A DNA stretch of 64,000 bases from UBA3941 sp002385665 (GCA_050949255.1 JBMNFJ010000016.1:744001-808000), one strand, 5' to 3'. Shown: positions 36,383-45,683, counted from the stretch's first letter. Notes: a model not told the origin generated them from the sequence alone. Made by a program: numbers and translations.

Positions 36383-36964
36383 TTAAACTACAATGATCTC
36401 CCTCTCGGTTACAATGATATCAAGGGGAATGTCAAAATCATCTATGGGAACTTCATCTATAATCTGAAAGCTATACGCTAATCCAATCTTTAGTGCCCTG
36501 GGTGATAATTTAATTAAGAACCTATCATAATACCCTTTGCCATATCCCAGTCTGTTACCCCTTCTATCAAATGCTAATCCAGGTACTAGAACCACCTCTA
36601 TCTCTTTAGGATCTACCTGCCTAACAAACTCAGCTATCGGTTCTAGAAGCCCAAAATGGGACGGGGCTAACTCGGCTAAGTCATAAATTTGGGAAGCTAT
36701 TAGTCGTGTAGTCTCAGTAACACATATAGGAACTGATACCTTTTTACCGTCTAAAAGCAAACATTCAATGATGTTCCTGGTATTGACCTCCTTACCAATA
36801 TTGACATAACTCATAAAATTTTGTGGGGTATAACCATATGTAATTGTACTGAACAAAGCCCGAATATTACGATTATTTATTAGATATTCCTCTCTTGTAA
36901 GCTCATTTCTGAGTGCCAACATTTCTTTACGAATTAACTTTTTTCTTTCCCTGATGTTATCCAT
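36383..36964 (-). CDS. 5-formyltetrahydrofolate cyclo-ligase
   Basis: This enzyme converts 5-formyl-THF to 5,10-methenyl-THF with ATP. The 193 residues match the family length and show the basic N-terminus IRERKKLIRKEMLALR, VPGLAFDRRGNRLGYGKGYYDRFL (about 135-158, the nucleotide- and folate-binding signature) and the C-terminal VPIDDFDIPLDIIVTE. ATG 36964 follows GGAGAG by seven bases; starts further upstream run into alr in another frame. It begins one base after the alr stop, so both are co-transcribed. Confidence 0.95.
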   Translation of the reverse strand: MDNIRERKKLIRKEMLALRNELTREEYLINNRNIRALFSTITYGYTPQNFMSYVNIGKEVNTRNIIECLLLDGKKVSVPICVTETTRLIASQIYDLAELAPSHFGLLEPIAEFVRQVDPKEIEVVLVPGLAFDRRGNRLGYGKGYYDRFLIKLSPRALKIGLAYSFQIIDEVPIDDFDIPLDIIVTEREIIVV

Positions 36965-36965
36965 T

Positions 36966-38090
36966 TTAACTCTCTCCATATATTCTGGGTACCCTGGCGC
37001 TAATACCGGTAAGAACTTCATAGGAAATCGTTCCATACAGTTTAGCCAGATCATCGGCAAAAATACTCCTATCCCCTTGCCTACCAATCAACACCACATC
37101 ATCGCCTACTTCAGTACCAGGTATATCCGTCACATCCACCATCATTTGATCCATACATATATTTCCAACAATAGGGGCTTTCTTTCCCCTTATCAAAACC
37201 CATCCTTTGTTGCTCAATAAACGACTATAGCCATCACCATAGCCCACTGGTAGAGTAGCTATAATCCTGGGTTCTTGTGCGATATAAGTCCTACCATAGC
37301 TTATTGCAGAACCAACGCCTATCGATTTAATATGAAGAACCCTAGTATGCCAACTTAAAACCGGTTCTACTTTTATAACCCTTTTAGAGTCCAAAGCATG
37401 GCCTGGTATATAGCCGTATATTCCTATTCCTATCCTTACCATATTGAAATGCGATTTGGGAAAGTTGACCATTGATGCCGTGTTTGCAGCATGGATCCAT
37501 ACCGGATGTATTCCAGCCCGCCTGAAATCATTTACAACACTCACAAATCGGTCTAATTGGATAGATGAGTAGTTCTGATCAGGTTCATCGGCGCTGGAAA
37601 AATGAGTGAAAATTCCCTCCAGGATTAGATGTTCCATTTGATTTATAGCGATGCCAAGTTTTACCGCTTCTTCTCTATCTCTAACACCAATCCTACCCAT
37701 ACCAGTATCTACCTTGAGGTGGACCTTAACTTTTTTGCGTTTTTCTCCGGCCAGTTTATTAATAAGCATAGCACTGTCTAGGGAAAACAAGCAGATTGAA
37801 AGGTTATAATCCAGTATTAGATTTATTTGGTCGGTAGCAAAGCCCCCAAGGACCAAAATATCACAATCAATACCCCCACGACGTAACTTAACCCCTTCTT
37901 CAGGGATAGCTACTCCTAATGAATGTGCCCCGGATTTTAGGGCTGCTTTGGCAACTTCCAGTATTCCATGACCATAGGCATTAGCTTTCACAATTGCCAT
38001 AATTGCAGTTTTGGAGTCCAACTGACTTTTAATTTCTTTTATATTGTTCTCTAACTTAATAAGATCAATTACCACTCGGGTAGGCCTCAT
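36966..38090 (-). CDS. alr: Alanine racemase
   Basis: Alr converts L- to D-alanine for peptidoglycan and also affects spore germination. The 374 residues show the PLP lysine in VKANAYGHG (about 38), DTGMGRIGV, the C-terminal catalytic Tyr in AISYGRTY (about 263) and GNICMDQMMVDVT. ATG 38090 follows GAGGTG by six bases; the longer frame to 38156 has no proper site. A terminator was not found before the neighbouring folate gene, which it is coupled to. The 160 bases upstream hold no other feature I can name. Confidence 0.97.
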   Translation of the reverse strand: MRPTRVVIDLIKLENNIKEIKSQLDSKTAIMAIVKANAYGHGILEVAKAALKSGAHSLGVAIPEEGVKLRRGGIDCDILVLGGFATDQINLILDYNLSICLFSLDSAMLINKLAGEKRKKVKVHLKVDTGMGRIGVRDREEAVKLGIAINQMEHLILEGIFTHFSSADEPDQNYSSIQLDRFVSVVNDFRRAGIHPVWIHAANTASMVNFPKSHFNMVRIGIGIYGYIPGHALDSKRVIKVEPVLSWHTRVLHIKSIGVGSAISYGRTYIAQEPRIIATLPVGYGDGYSRLLSNKGWVLIRGKKAPIVGNICMDQMMVDVTDIPGTEVGDDVVLIGRQGDRSIFADDLAKLYGTISYEVLTGISARVPRIYGES

Positions 38091-38318
38091 TAAAATCACC
38101 TCGTAGGCAATTATATTTGGAAGATTTTTGTAAAACCAGGTCCACGACCTGTCCATTTCTTATTTTAGTGGTATAAAACCAGCCCTATAACATCCAAATA
38201 ATTGCCGTGCAATTGCTACACACAGGTTTCAACGATGCAGACTAACCATATCCATATTCCTTGTTTAAACTAAGTAAAATATAACGTTCATAAGAGCAAG
38301 GATGACTTTACCACATCG

Positions 38319-38750
38319 TTATAACTCATATATCTCCTCTGGAGATAAGATATTAATACCGTTATGGTTTAGTACCCCTATAGCCTCATCAATCTCACGG
38401 ATTTTGAAAAGGATTAAGGCTCGTTCCGATGGCCTACGAACAAACGAATACAAATACTCAACGCTAATATCGTTTTGACTGAGGATTTCCAAGACTTGAT
38501 GCAATCCACCAGGCGAATCAGCGACCTCTACAGCCAATACATCAGTAGTATTAACTGTGTAACCTGCATCTTTAATCACCCGCATAGCATCACTATACCG
38601 GCTGACTATCATCCTAATTATTCCAAAATTAGCGGTATCGGCCACAGATATGGCACTTATATCGATATTATTCTCTTTTAATATCTTGGTTAGCTGGGCT
38701 AACCGTCCTTTCTTATTTTCAAGGAATACCGATATCTGTTTTATCTTCAT
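38319..38750 (-). CDS. Tandem ACT-domain protein
   Basis: A 143-residue protein made of two ACT domains (about 1-68 and 70-143), small ligand-binding modules that often sense amino acids. Typical openings are IKQISVFLENKKGRLAQLTKIL and VADSPGGLHQVLEILSQ. No catalytic domain is present. It follows paaK by twelve bases in the same operon; such ACT proteins commonly accompany phenylacetate-CoA ligase and indolepyruvate oxidoreductase genes, so it may sense an aromatic amino acid or an acyl-CoA. ATG 38750 follows GGAGGG. Confidence 0.92.
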   Translation of the reverse strand: MKIKQISVFLENKKGRLAQLTKILKENNIDISAISVADTANFGIIRMIVSRYSDAMRVIKDAGYTVNTTDVLAVEVADSPGGLHQVLEILSQNDISVEYLYSFVRRPSERALILFKIREIDEAIGVLNHNGINILSPEEIYEL

Positions 38751-38762
38751 ATTACCCTCCTT

Positions 38763-40061
38763 TTATCTTCTTTTATCGACGACTCGTACAGCCTTACCTT
38801 GACTTCTCTCGATAGTCTTTGGCTCTACTAATTTTACTCTCACTGATAAGCCTAAGGTGCTCTGAATCTCATAGGCAATCCTGCGGTTTAATTCCTCTAA
38901 TCTACGCACTTCATCGGAAAATAATTTCTCTGATACCTCTACCCACACCTCTAAATTGTCCATATTTCCTACTCTGTCAATAACTAGTAGATAATGGGGC
39001 TCAGTTTCACCGATATCTATCAAAATACTTTCAATCTGGGACGGGAAGACATTAACCCCACGAATGATAAGCATGTCATCAGTCCTACCTATAACTTTTT
39101 GCATCCTTACATGGGTGCGTCCGCAAGGACAAGGTTCGTAATTAAGTGAGGAAATATCCCTGGTACGATACCTTATAACTGGGATGCCCTCTTTTGTTAT
39201 GGTAGTAAAGACCAATTCACCCTCTGAACCCTCAGGTAATACTTCACCGGTAACAGGATCAATAATTTCGGGGATAAAATGATCTTCATTTATATGGAGG
39301 CCGGTTTTGTACAAGCATTCGCTAGCAACCCCGGGACCTATTATCTCGCTTAGCCCGTATATATCAATTGCAACAATTCCTAATTTTTCTTCAATCTCTT
39401 GGCGTAAGCCTTCGGTCCAGGGTTCTGCTCCCAAAATACCATATTTTAGCTTAAAATTATCTTTGTGTAAATTCATTTCGGCCATAGTTTCGGCTATATA
39501 CAGCGCATAGGATGGAGTACAGGCCAAGACTGTAGTTCCAAAGTCTTTCATAAGCATTATTTGCCTTTTTGTGTTTCCACCGGATATAGGTATTACTGAA
39601 GCTCCAAGGCGTTCTGCACCATAATGTACTCCCAAGCCGCCAGTGAACAAACCATAACCATAGGCTACTTGGATTACAGAATCCTTAGTCGCCCCCCCGC
39701 AGGTTAAGGTTCTAGCCATTAGTTCTGACCAAATGGCAATGTCCCGGCGTGTATAGCCTACAACGGTAGGTTTTCCAGTGGTTCCGGATGAAGCATGGAT
39801 TCTCACTATTTCACTAAGCGGTACAGCAAAAAAACCATATGGATAATTTTCCCTAAGGTCATCTTTTGTGGTAAAGGGTAGTTTGTTTAGATCTTCTATC
39901 CCTTTGATATCTTCAGGCATAAGTCCTCTCTCTTGCATCAGGTTACGATAGTAGGGGACATTGTAATATACCCTTTCTACTGCCTCAATAAGTCTTTGAC
40001 TTTGTAATTTTTTTAATTCCTCTCGTTCCATGCATTCACAATATTTATTCCAATAATTCAT
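38763..40061 (-). CDS. paaK: Phenylacetate-CoA ligase family protein
   Basis: An acyl-adenylate-forming enzyme that links aryl-acetates to CoA. The 432 residues carry the P-loop IHASSGTTGKPTVVGYT (about 88), YGLSEIIGPGV (about 238), the RYRTRDIS motif and a C-terminal domain with a conserved Lys in SQGKAVRVVD. A PCGRTH stretch with nearby Cys (YEPCPCGR) is usual in this family. Together with IorAB the reverse reaction could yield ATP from aryl-acetyl-CoA. ATG 40061 follows GGGAGG. It lies 18 bases after iorB. Confidence 0.93.
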   Translation of the reverse strand: MNYWNKYCECMEREELKKLQSQRLIEAVERVYYNVPYYRNLMQERGLMPEDIKGIEDLNKLPFTTKDDLRENYPYGFFAVPLSEIVRIHASSGTTGKPTVVGYTRRDIAIWSELMARTLTCGGATKDSVIQVAYGYGLFTGGLGVHYGAERLGASVIPISGGNTKRQIMLMKDFGTTVLACTPSYALYIAETMAEMNLHKDNFKLKYGILGAEPWTEGLRQEIEEKLGIVAIDIYGLSEIIGPGVASECLYKTGLHINEDHFIPEIIDPVTGEVLPEGSEGELVFTTITKEGIPVIRYRTRDISSLNYEPCPCGRTHVRMQKVIGRTDDMLIIRGVNVFPSQIESILIDIGETEPHYLLVIDRVGNMDNLEVWVEVSEKLFSDEVRRLEELNRRIAYEIQSTLGLSVRVKLVEPKTIERSQGKAVRVVDKRR

Positions 40062-40079
40062 TGCGACTCAATTCCTCCC

Positions 40080-40658
40080 CTATACCCTAGCATTATAACC
40101 CTTGTCGAAGGCCTTAAGATTTATCTCAACCGTTCGGGGTGGTACAGTACGGCTTAAAGCTTTTTCCCAATTTTTATAATCTATATCTGTGTATTTTGCT
40201 AAAACTCCTAACAATACTGAGTTGGCTACACGAATATTGCCTATTTCTTTTGCTATATCTATCGCATTGATAATAATAGCCTTAGCTGTGGACTTCTTAA
40301 GCCTATCTAATATATCATCAGGGTATTCTGCAGCACCGGTAATAACAGGCATTGGATTAATGGATTGGTCGTTTACTATAAGCATACCCCCCTCTTTAAG
40401 ATAGTGCAACCATCTTAAAGCCTCCATCTTTTCAAAAGACAAAAGTATATCTGCCTTTCCTACCTCTATTAGGGGGGAGTAAACCTTTTTGCCAAATCTT
40501 ACATGGGTAACAACACTACCTCCCCTTTGTGCCATCCCATGCACTTCTGAGACCTTCACATCATATTCTAAGTCGCTGGCTAGATTGCCCAAAACCCTAC
40601 TGGTTAGGAGGGTACCCTGTCCCCCTACCCCAACTATTAGTATATTAATACTCTGCAT
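40080..40658 (-). CDS. iorB: Indolepyruvate:ferredoxin oxidoreductase, beta subunit
   Basis: The gamma-domain subunit of the enzyme that oxidatively decarboxylates aryl-pyruvates to aryl-acetyl-CoA and reduces ferredoxin. The 192 residues begin with the family pattern ILIVGVGGQGTLLTSRVLG and contain SEVHGMAQRGGSVVTHVRFG (about 38-57). ATG 40658 directly follows the iorA stop. The enzyme is oxygen sensitive and typical of anaerobes that ferment aromatic amino acids. Confidence 0.95.
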   Translation of the reverse strand: MQSINILIVGVGGQGTLLTSRVLGNLASDLEYDVKVSEVHGMAQRGGSVVTHVRFGKKVYSPLIEVGKADILLSFEKMEALRWLHYLKEGGMLIVNDQSINPMPVITGAAEYPDDILDRLKKSTAKAIIINAIDIAKEIGNIRVANSVLLGVLAKYTDIDYKNWEKALSRTVPPRTVEINLKAFDKGYNARV

Positions 40659-42383
40659 CTATAAGTCCACCCTTTCCATAGCGTTGAATCTACATATCCT
40701 TTCACATAACCCGCAGCCATTACATAAGGCATCATCGATGACCATGCATTCATCCAACTTTTGAATAGCCGGACACCCTATTCTCAAGCATAAGCCACAA
40801 TTTTTACATTTTTCCGGAACAATTCTTAAAGGTAAAGATTTGGATTTATCTAGTAGGGCGCAAGGCCTTCTAAAGATTATTACAGAGGGCTCTTCCTTTT
40901 CCAATTCATTCTTTAAAACTTTTCTCGAAGTCTCCAGGTCAAAGGGATCTAAGACATGGATATTATTTATGCCCACTGCTTTAACTAGAGTCACCAAATC
41001 CAATATAGGTGCTTCTTCACCCTTTATAGTACGGCCAGTGGAAGGGTTATCCTGGTGTCCTGTCATTGCAGTGATAGAATTATCCAAAATTAGAATAGTG
41101 GATATACCTTTATTGTATACTATGTCAATGAGACCACCAATCCCCGAATGGATGAAAGTAGAGTCTCCAATTACACCTACCATTTTTTTAGCAAAATCCT
41201 TACCCAGGACTTTTTCAAAACCGTGAGCCATACCGATACTGGCTCCCATACAAACGCATGTATCCAACCCCTCAAGGGGAGATAGAGTCCCTAGGGTATA
41301 ACATCCTATATCTCCTGTGGCGGTTAATTTGAGCTTCTTAAGGGTATAGAATACTGCCCTATGAGGGCAACCGGGGCATAAGACCGGGGGTCTGTTGGGT
41401 AATTCTTCAGCAGGTTGGGTGTTCACAGTAATACCACTAATTGCCTGCTCAATCATATTGGCTGTATACTCACCTTGTACTGAAAATAATTCTTTCCCTA
41501 TAGCCGGGATTCCCCAACTTCTTACTTGCTCCTCTATTATAGGTTCCAATTCTTCCAGAACATACAAAGTCTCTACACGGGAAGCAAAGTCTAAAATTAG
41601 ATCCTTAGGTAATGGGTGGACCATGCCCAACTTCAGGAAGGAAGCCTCAGGAAATGCTTCTTTGGCATATTGGTATACAATACCACTTGTTATGATTCCG
41701 ATCTTTTCGCTCCTCATTTCTATCCTATTTATCTCAAATTCACAAGAATCCTTGGCAAGATCTTTCATTCTTTGTTCCACAAATACATGCCTTTTACGTG
41801 CCATCCCTGGCATCATTACATACTTTTGAGGATTTTTTGTGTATTCCTTTATTGAGAATGGTAAAGGTTCCTCTAAACTGACCAAGCTTTGTGAATGCGA
41901 TATCCTGGTAGTTAATCTTAATAAAACGGGGGTATCATATTTTTCGCTAAGCTCAAAGGCGAGTTTTACAAAGTCCTTTGCTTCTTGGCTATCTGCAGGT
42001 TCCAGCATTGGGATATGGGCTGATCTGGCATAATATCTACTGTCCTGTTCGTTCTGGGAACTATGCATTCCCGGGTCATCAGCTACTACCACTACCAGGC
42101 CCCCATTTACCCCGGTATAGGATACGGTAAATAGGGGATCTGCCGCGACGTTGAGGCCTACATGCTTCATTGACACAATAGCACGTCCACCTGCTATAGA
42201 AGCACCTATAGCAACTTCCATAGCAATCTTTTCGTTAGGCGACCATTCAGTATAAATTTCATCGTAATTTGCGATGAATTCCGTTATTTCAGTACTGGGA
42301 GTTCCAGGATATGCTGTTGCCACCCTAACTCCGGCTTCATATGCGCCTCTGGCAACAGCCTTATTTCCTAACATCAATTCCAT
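40659..42383 (-). CDS. iorA: Indolepyruvate:ferredoxin oxidoreductase, alpha subunit
   Basis: The large subunit, 574 residues. The N-terminal pyrimidine-binding region has MLGNKAVARGAYEAG and AYPGTPSTEI, the centre the TPP-binding part with VLCPGCPHRAVFY and GDIGCYTLG, then GDSTFIHSG. The C-terminus is a ferredoxin-like domain with two 4Fe-4S motifs (CKNCGLCLRIGC, about 520; CNGCGLCERIC, about 555). ATG 42383 follows GGAGG; a longer frame to 42476 starts upstream of it. A promoter is found at 42448-42476. Confidence 0.96.
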   Translation of the reverse strand: MELMLGNKAVARGAYEAGVRVATAYPGTPSTEITEFIANYDEIYTEWSPNEKIAMEVAIGASIAGGRAIVSMKHVGLNVAADPLFTVSYTGVNGGLVVVVADDPGMHSSQNEQDSRYYARSAHIPMLEPADSQEAKDFVKLAFELSEKYDTPVLLRLTTRISHSQSLVSLEEPLPFSIKEYTKNPQKYVMMPGMARKRHVFVEQRMKDLAKDSCEFEINRIEMRSEKIGIITSGIVYQYAKEAFPEASFLKLGMVHPLPKDLILDFASRVETLYVLEELEPIIEEQVRSWGIPAIGKELFSVQGEYTANMIEQAISGITVNTQPAEELPNRPPVLCPGCPHRAVFYTLKKLKLTATGDIGCYTLGTLSPLEGLDTCVCMGASIGMAHGFEKVLGKDFAKKMVGVIGDSTFIHSGIGGLIDIVYNKGISTILILDNSITAMTGHQDNPSTGRTIKGEEAPILDLVTLVKAVGINNIHVLDPFDLETSRKVLKNELEKEEPSVIIFRRPCALLDKSKSLPLRIVPEKCKNCGLCLRIGCPAIQKLDECMVIDDALCNGCGLCERICRFNAMERVDL

Positions 42384-42447
42384 AATAGAAAACCTCCAAA
42401 AAGATAAATAAATTTCCTGTATTTTTAATGTTGGTCTTGTTGTAACA

Positions 42448-42476
42448 ACTATATATTCAACTGGTTCTATAATCAA
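42448..42476 (-). promoter_or_regulatory. Promoter of the iorA-iorB-paaK-ACT operon
   Basis: On the - strand TTGATT (4 of 6), 17 bases, TATAGT (5 of 6), about 65 bases before iorA. Confidence 0.5.
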
Positions 42477-42570
42477 AGAAAACGGTTTACTCCATTATCA
42501 TTAGAGACCCAGAAATATTACTTTGGTATACATTTATTGAAACTGGCTAATCAAGGGTATATCATGTAAC

Positions 42571-44058
42571 TCAAGATTCCGGTTCAACTTGCGTTATGGG
42601 TAAATCGTATGACAGTTCTAGATTTACCTTACCATATGATTGAGTAACCATGCTTACTAGGGGGACAATAAGCAAGGGAACTATGATTGACATTGCACTA
42701 AATATTGGCATCCACGCATCATCCATCTTGGTATAGACAGCTCCCCCTATCATAATACAGCAGGCGGTTGCAATCCCAGCCCATACCCCCGCCTTGGTTG
42801 TCCTTTTCCAAAATAGCCCGTACAGATAAGGGGCCAAAAGACAACCGGATACTGTTCCCCATGAAATTGATGCCAGAGTCATAACAGGATTAGGTAAAAT
42901 CGCTATGATGTATGACAGGACTACAAACAGCAAACATAGAACTCTCGTCAAAAGTGTAAGCTTTTTGTTGCTGATATTAGGACAAAAAACACCGTATATA
43001 AGGTCCATGGTTATTGCAGAACTGGATGCCAATACTAAGGAAGCCAGTGTAGACATAGAGGCAGAAAGCACCAATATTAAGATGATGCCCAATACAGCCC
43101 CAGGAAGGGTTTGGGTTAGGACCTTAGGTATCAGTACATCCGAGTTAATAGCCCCTTTAAAGGAGGGCATTGATTCAGGATAAAACAATCTGCTGACAAT
43201 CCCCGTGTAATAAGCCCCAAAGGTTATCAATAGGGCAAAACCCGTTGATACCCACTTTGCAGCGTTAATAGACCTCTCATCCCTAATGGCATAGAACTTA
43301 TGCACCATTTGGGGCAACCCCCAAGTTCCGAGACTAGTCAAGGTAACTAATGAAAGGGTGGTCAGCAAACCTTGAGGTCCTATAGGTTTTATCAATCTCG
43401 CATCAATTTGTTTCAATGATGATAAAACATTTGAGAATCTACCCACATCCGGATGCGATATAATATAAGTAAGCATCAAAATAACGCCTATTATCATAAT
43501 AATACCCTGAATGAAGTCAACCTTTGCAGATGCAACATATCCACCAAGGACAAGGTAAAATGCCGTAAAAAATGCGATTACCAACAAAATAATCTCATTT
43601 GGTAGTCCAAATACCTGCTCAAAGAGGTAACCCAGCCCCTTATAAACCGAAGCAGAATAAGGAATTAAGAAGACAAAGATTATCAAAGCAGTGGCGATCC
43701 TCAAGTTCTTACTTTGATATCTTATCCCTATAAATTCTGGCATGGTCGTTGCATTTAACCGATTCGTCATCTCTCTAGTCCGAGGGCCAAGTACCTTCCA
43801 AGCCAAAAAGCTACCCACAAAAGTATTACCGAACACAACCCATAACGCAGAAATTCCAAAGTTCCAACCGATATTTCCTGCATATCCAATAAACAATACT
43901 GCAGAAAAGTATGCGGTGCCATAAGAGAAGGCCGACATCCATGGGTTCACCGATCGCCCTGCAAGAAAAAAGTCAGATACTCCTTTTATTCTAGACATAC
44001 TAGCCAGTCCAATTAATGCAATTACAGCTACATATCCAATAATGAAATATAAATACAT
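42571..44058 (-). CDS. Sodium:solute symporter family transporter
   Basis: A 495-residue SSS-family (PutP/PanF-like) sodium-coupled permease with about 13 membrane helices. Family features include the N-terminal SDFFLAGRSVNPWMSAFSYGTAYFSAVLF (first Na+-site region, about 30-60), GGYVASAKVDFIQG (about 165) and SASMSTLASLVLASSS (about 340), where Ser/Thr residues bind Na+. ATG 44058 lies behind AAGGATGG; a start at 44127 has no site. It precedes the iorA operon by about 190 bases on the same strand, so it could import an aromatic acid or amino acid, but this is context only. The 300 bases upstream (44059-44361) show only the DUF1540 leader. Confidence 0.9.
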   Translation of the reverse strand: MYLYFIIGYVAVIALIGLASMSRIKGVSDFFLAGRSVNPWMSAFSYGTAYFSAVLFIGYAGNIGWNFGISALWVVFGNTFVGSFLAWKVLGPRTREMTNRLNATTMPEFIGIRYQSKNLRIATALIIFVFLIPYSASVYKGLGYLFEQVFGLPNEIILLVIAFFTAFYLVLGGYVASAKVDFIQGIIMIIGVILMLTYIISHPDVGRFSNVLSSLKQIDARLIKPIGPQGLLTTLSLVTLTSLGTWGLPQMVHKFYAIRDERSINAAKWVSTGFALLITFGAYYTGIVSRLFYPESMPSFKGAINSDVLIPKVLTQTLPGAVLGIILILVLSASMSTLASLVLASSSAITMDLIYGVFCPNISNKKLTLLTRVLCLLFVVLSYIIAILPNPVMTLASISWGTVSGCLLAPYLYGLFWKRTTKAGVWAGIATACCIMIGGAVYTKMDDAWMPIFSAMSIIVPLLIVPLVSMVTQSYGKVNLELSYDLPITQVEPES

Positions 44059-44361
44059 AATACCATCCTTCCGTACTACTCTATATAATATATTTTTGGT
44101 CCTATCTTTTATGGTAATAAAGACCATGCTACTGTTCTTCCATATGGATGATTATACGGTATTTTTGTAAAAAAGGAAAGTCTAATGTTTATTTTTTAAC
44201 TTTTAGGGAATAATTAATGATTTACTTTTGGATTCAAAGAGATACCTTAGGATAGAATAAAAAGGAGAATAATAGGGAAATAATAAAATATAAGTTAAGA
44301 AAAAGGTCTTCAATTAAAATATGTGTAAACAATATAATTTTATATTAGGAGGAATCATAAA

Positions 44362-44535
44362 ATGAAAAACCGTGTACCACGTAGAAATCAACCACTTGAG
44401 GGTGTTAAATGTACTGTAGATAGTTGTTATTACAATAGTGGTGGAACATATTGTAATGCCGCAAGTATTGAGATACAACCCCCTGGTGCAATTGATACAG
44501 AAGAAACTGATTGCGCAACTTTTATCAATAAGTAA
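44362..44535 (+). CDS. DUF1540 mini-protein
   Basis: A 57-residue protein with the DUF1540 pattern: VKCTVDSCYYNSGGTYCNA, then IEIQPPGA and a final TDCATF, that is four conserved Cys that may bind a metal. In clostridia such proteins are common, often in two-domain form and linked to sporulation; the function is unknown. ATG 44362 follows AGGAGG by eight bases. A TATAAT (44333-44338) lies just before it with a poor -35. A bidirectional terminator separates it from the tRNA operon. Confidence 0.9.
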   Translation: MKNRVPRRNQPLEGVKCTVDSCYYNSGGTYCNAASIEIQPPGAIDTEETDCATFINK

Positions 44536-44630
44536 CGGGATTTAGGTTATCTTGTAAAATCCCAATTAGTTAACTTTATTCCCAAAGAAAACTTTACTTA
44601 AGCCAATGACATTAAACTGTAAAATAGACA

Positions 44631-44666
44631 AAACCCCTGAAAATTAATATTTCCAGGGGTTTCTTT
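44631..44666. terminator. Bidirectional terminator between DUF1540 gene and tRNA operon
   Basis: AAACCCCTG and CAGGGGTTT with a loop of about 14 bases; T-rich tails occur on both strands. Confidence 0.8.
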
Positions 44667-44741
44667 GGTGGGCCATCAGGGACTCGAACCCGGGACGCCC
44701 TGATTAAGAGTCAGGTGCTCTACCAACTGAGCTAATGGCCC
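44666..44741 (-). tRNA. tRNA-Lys (CTT)
   Basis: Acceptor GGGCCAT/ATGGCCC, anticodon loop CTCTTAA, encoded CCA. Last gene of the ten-tRNA operon. Confidence 0.97.
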
Positions 44742-44764
44742 TCATAAAACAAATTAACTACTGA

Positions 44765-44841
44765 TGGCGCGCCCAGTAGGATTTGAACCTACGACCTCCA
44801 GATTCGAAGTCTGTAACTCTATCCAGCTGAGCTATGGGCGC
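44765..44841 (-). tRNA. tRNA-Arg (TCG)
   Basis: Acceptor GCGCCCA/TGGGCGC, anticodon loop CTTCGAA, discriminator G, encoded CCA. A genomic TCG rather than an ACG wobble tRNA is noted. Confidence 0.96.
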
Positions 44842-44845
44842 ATAT

Positions 44846-44919
<74 letters not shown>

Positions 44920-44923
44920 ATTT

Positions 44924-44998
44924 TGGAGCGGAAGACGGGATTCGAACCCGCGACATTCGCCTTGGCAAGGCGACGCTCTACCACTGAGCCACTCCCGC
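44924..44998 (-). tRNA. tRNA-Gly (GCC), copy 2
   Basis: Anticodon loop TTGCCAA, acceptor GCGGGAG, encoded CCA. Same sequence as the tRNA at 26477-26551. Confidence 0.97.
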
Positions 44999-45034
44999 AT
45001 ATGATGTATGCATAAACCCTATAAAATAAGAGTT

Positions 45035-45119
45035 TGGTGCGGGCGAAGAGATTCGAACTCCCACGCCTCGCGGCACTAGATCCTAAGTCTAGCGCGTCTG
45101 CCAGTTCCGCCACGCCCGC
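45035..45119 (-). tRNA. tRNA-Leu (TAG)
   Basis: Class II tRNA; acceptor GCGGGCG/CGCCCGC, anticodon loop CTTAGGA, long variable arm, encoded CCA. Confidence 0.97.
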
Positions 45120-45142
45120 AAATAATAGCTATTAAGTTTAGA

Positions 45143-45218
45143 TGGTGACCCATCGGCGACTCGAACGCCGGACTCCTTGATTAAAAGTCAAGTGCTCTAC
45201 CGACTGAGCTAATGGGTC
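45143..45218 (-). tRNA. tRNA-Lys (TTT)
   Basis: Acceptor GACCCAT/ATGGGTC, anticodon loop CTTTTAA, encoded CCA. Confidence 0.97.
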
Positions 45219-45224
45219 AAAACT

Positions 45225-45299
45225 TGGCTGGGGCGGCAGGATTCGAACCTACGAATGCGGGAGTCAAAGTCCCGTGCCTTACCGCTTGGCTACGCCCCA
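45225..45299 (-). tRNA. tRNA-Gln (TTG)
   Basis: Acceptor TGGGGCG/CGCCCCA with the U1-A72 pair typical of tRNA-Gln, anticodon loop CTTTGAC, encoded CCA. Confidence 0.97.
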
Positions 45300-45305
45300 A
45301 TTTTG

Positions 45306-45383
45306 TGGGGTGGGTAACGGGATTCGAACCCACGACCTCCAGAGCCACAATCTGGCGCTCTAACCAACTGAGCTATACCCACC
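45306..45383 (-). tRNA. tRNA-His (GTG)
   Basis: Anticodon loop with GTG; acceptor GTGGGTA/TACCCAC, with the extra G-1 opposite C73 encoded, as required for histidyl-tRNA synthetase. Encoded CCA. Confidence 0.96.
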
Positions 45384-45426
45384 ACAATTTTTTATTATTT
45401 TTTGTCAAAAGAGATTCTATTTGTTG

Positions 45427-45496
45427 AAGTTTCAAAAATATAGAATTTCAATTATATCTGTTGATAAATTTTTCTTGAATTAAATTTTTGAAACTT
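45427..45496. repeat. 13-base inverted repeat in the AT-rich gap of the tRNA operon
   Basis: AAGTTTCAAAAAT (45427-45439) and its exact complement (45484-45496) face each other across 44 AT-rich bases between tRNA-Arg(TCT) and tRNA-His. There is no T-run typical of a terminator. It could be a processing signal or a relic of an insertion. Confidence 0.6.
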
Positions 45497-45501
45497 ACTA
45501 T

Positions 45502-45578
<77 letters not shown>

Positions 45579-45589
45579 ATCTCATCGTC

Positions 45590-45663
<74 letters not shown>

Positions 45664-45683
45664 AGATCGGCTAACAATTAAAG

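Noticed and set aside
38157..38318. Riboswitch or T-box between the ACT gene and alr
   Set aside because: No T-box motif, specifier hairpin or terminator-antiterminator pair is visible.
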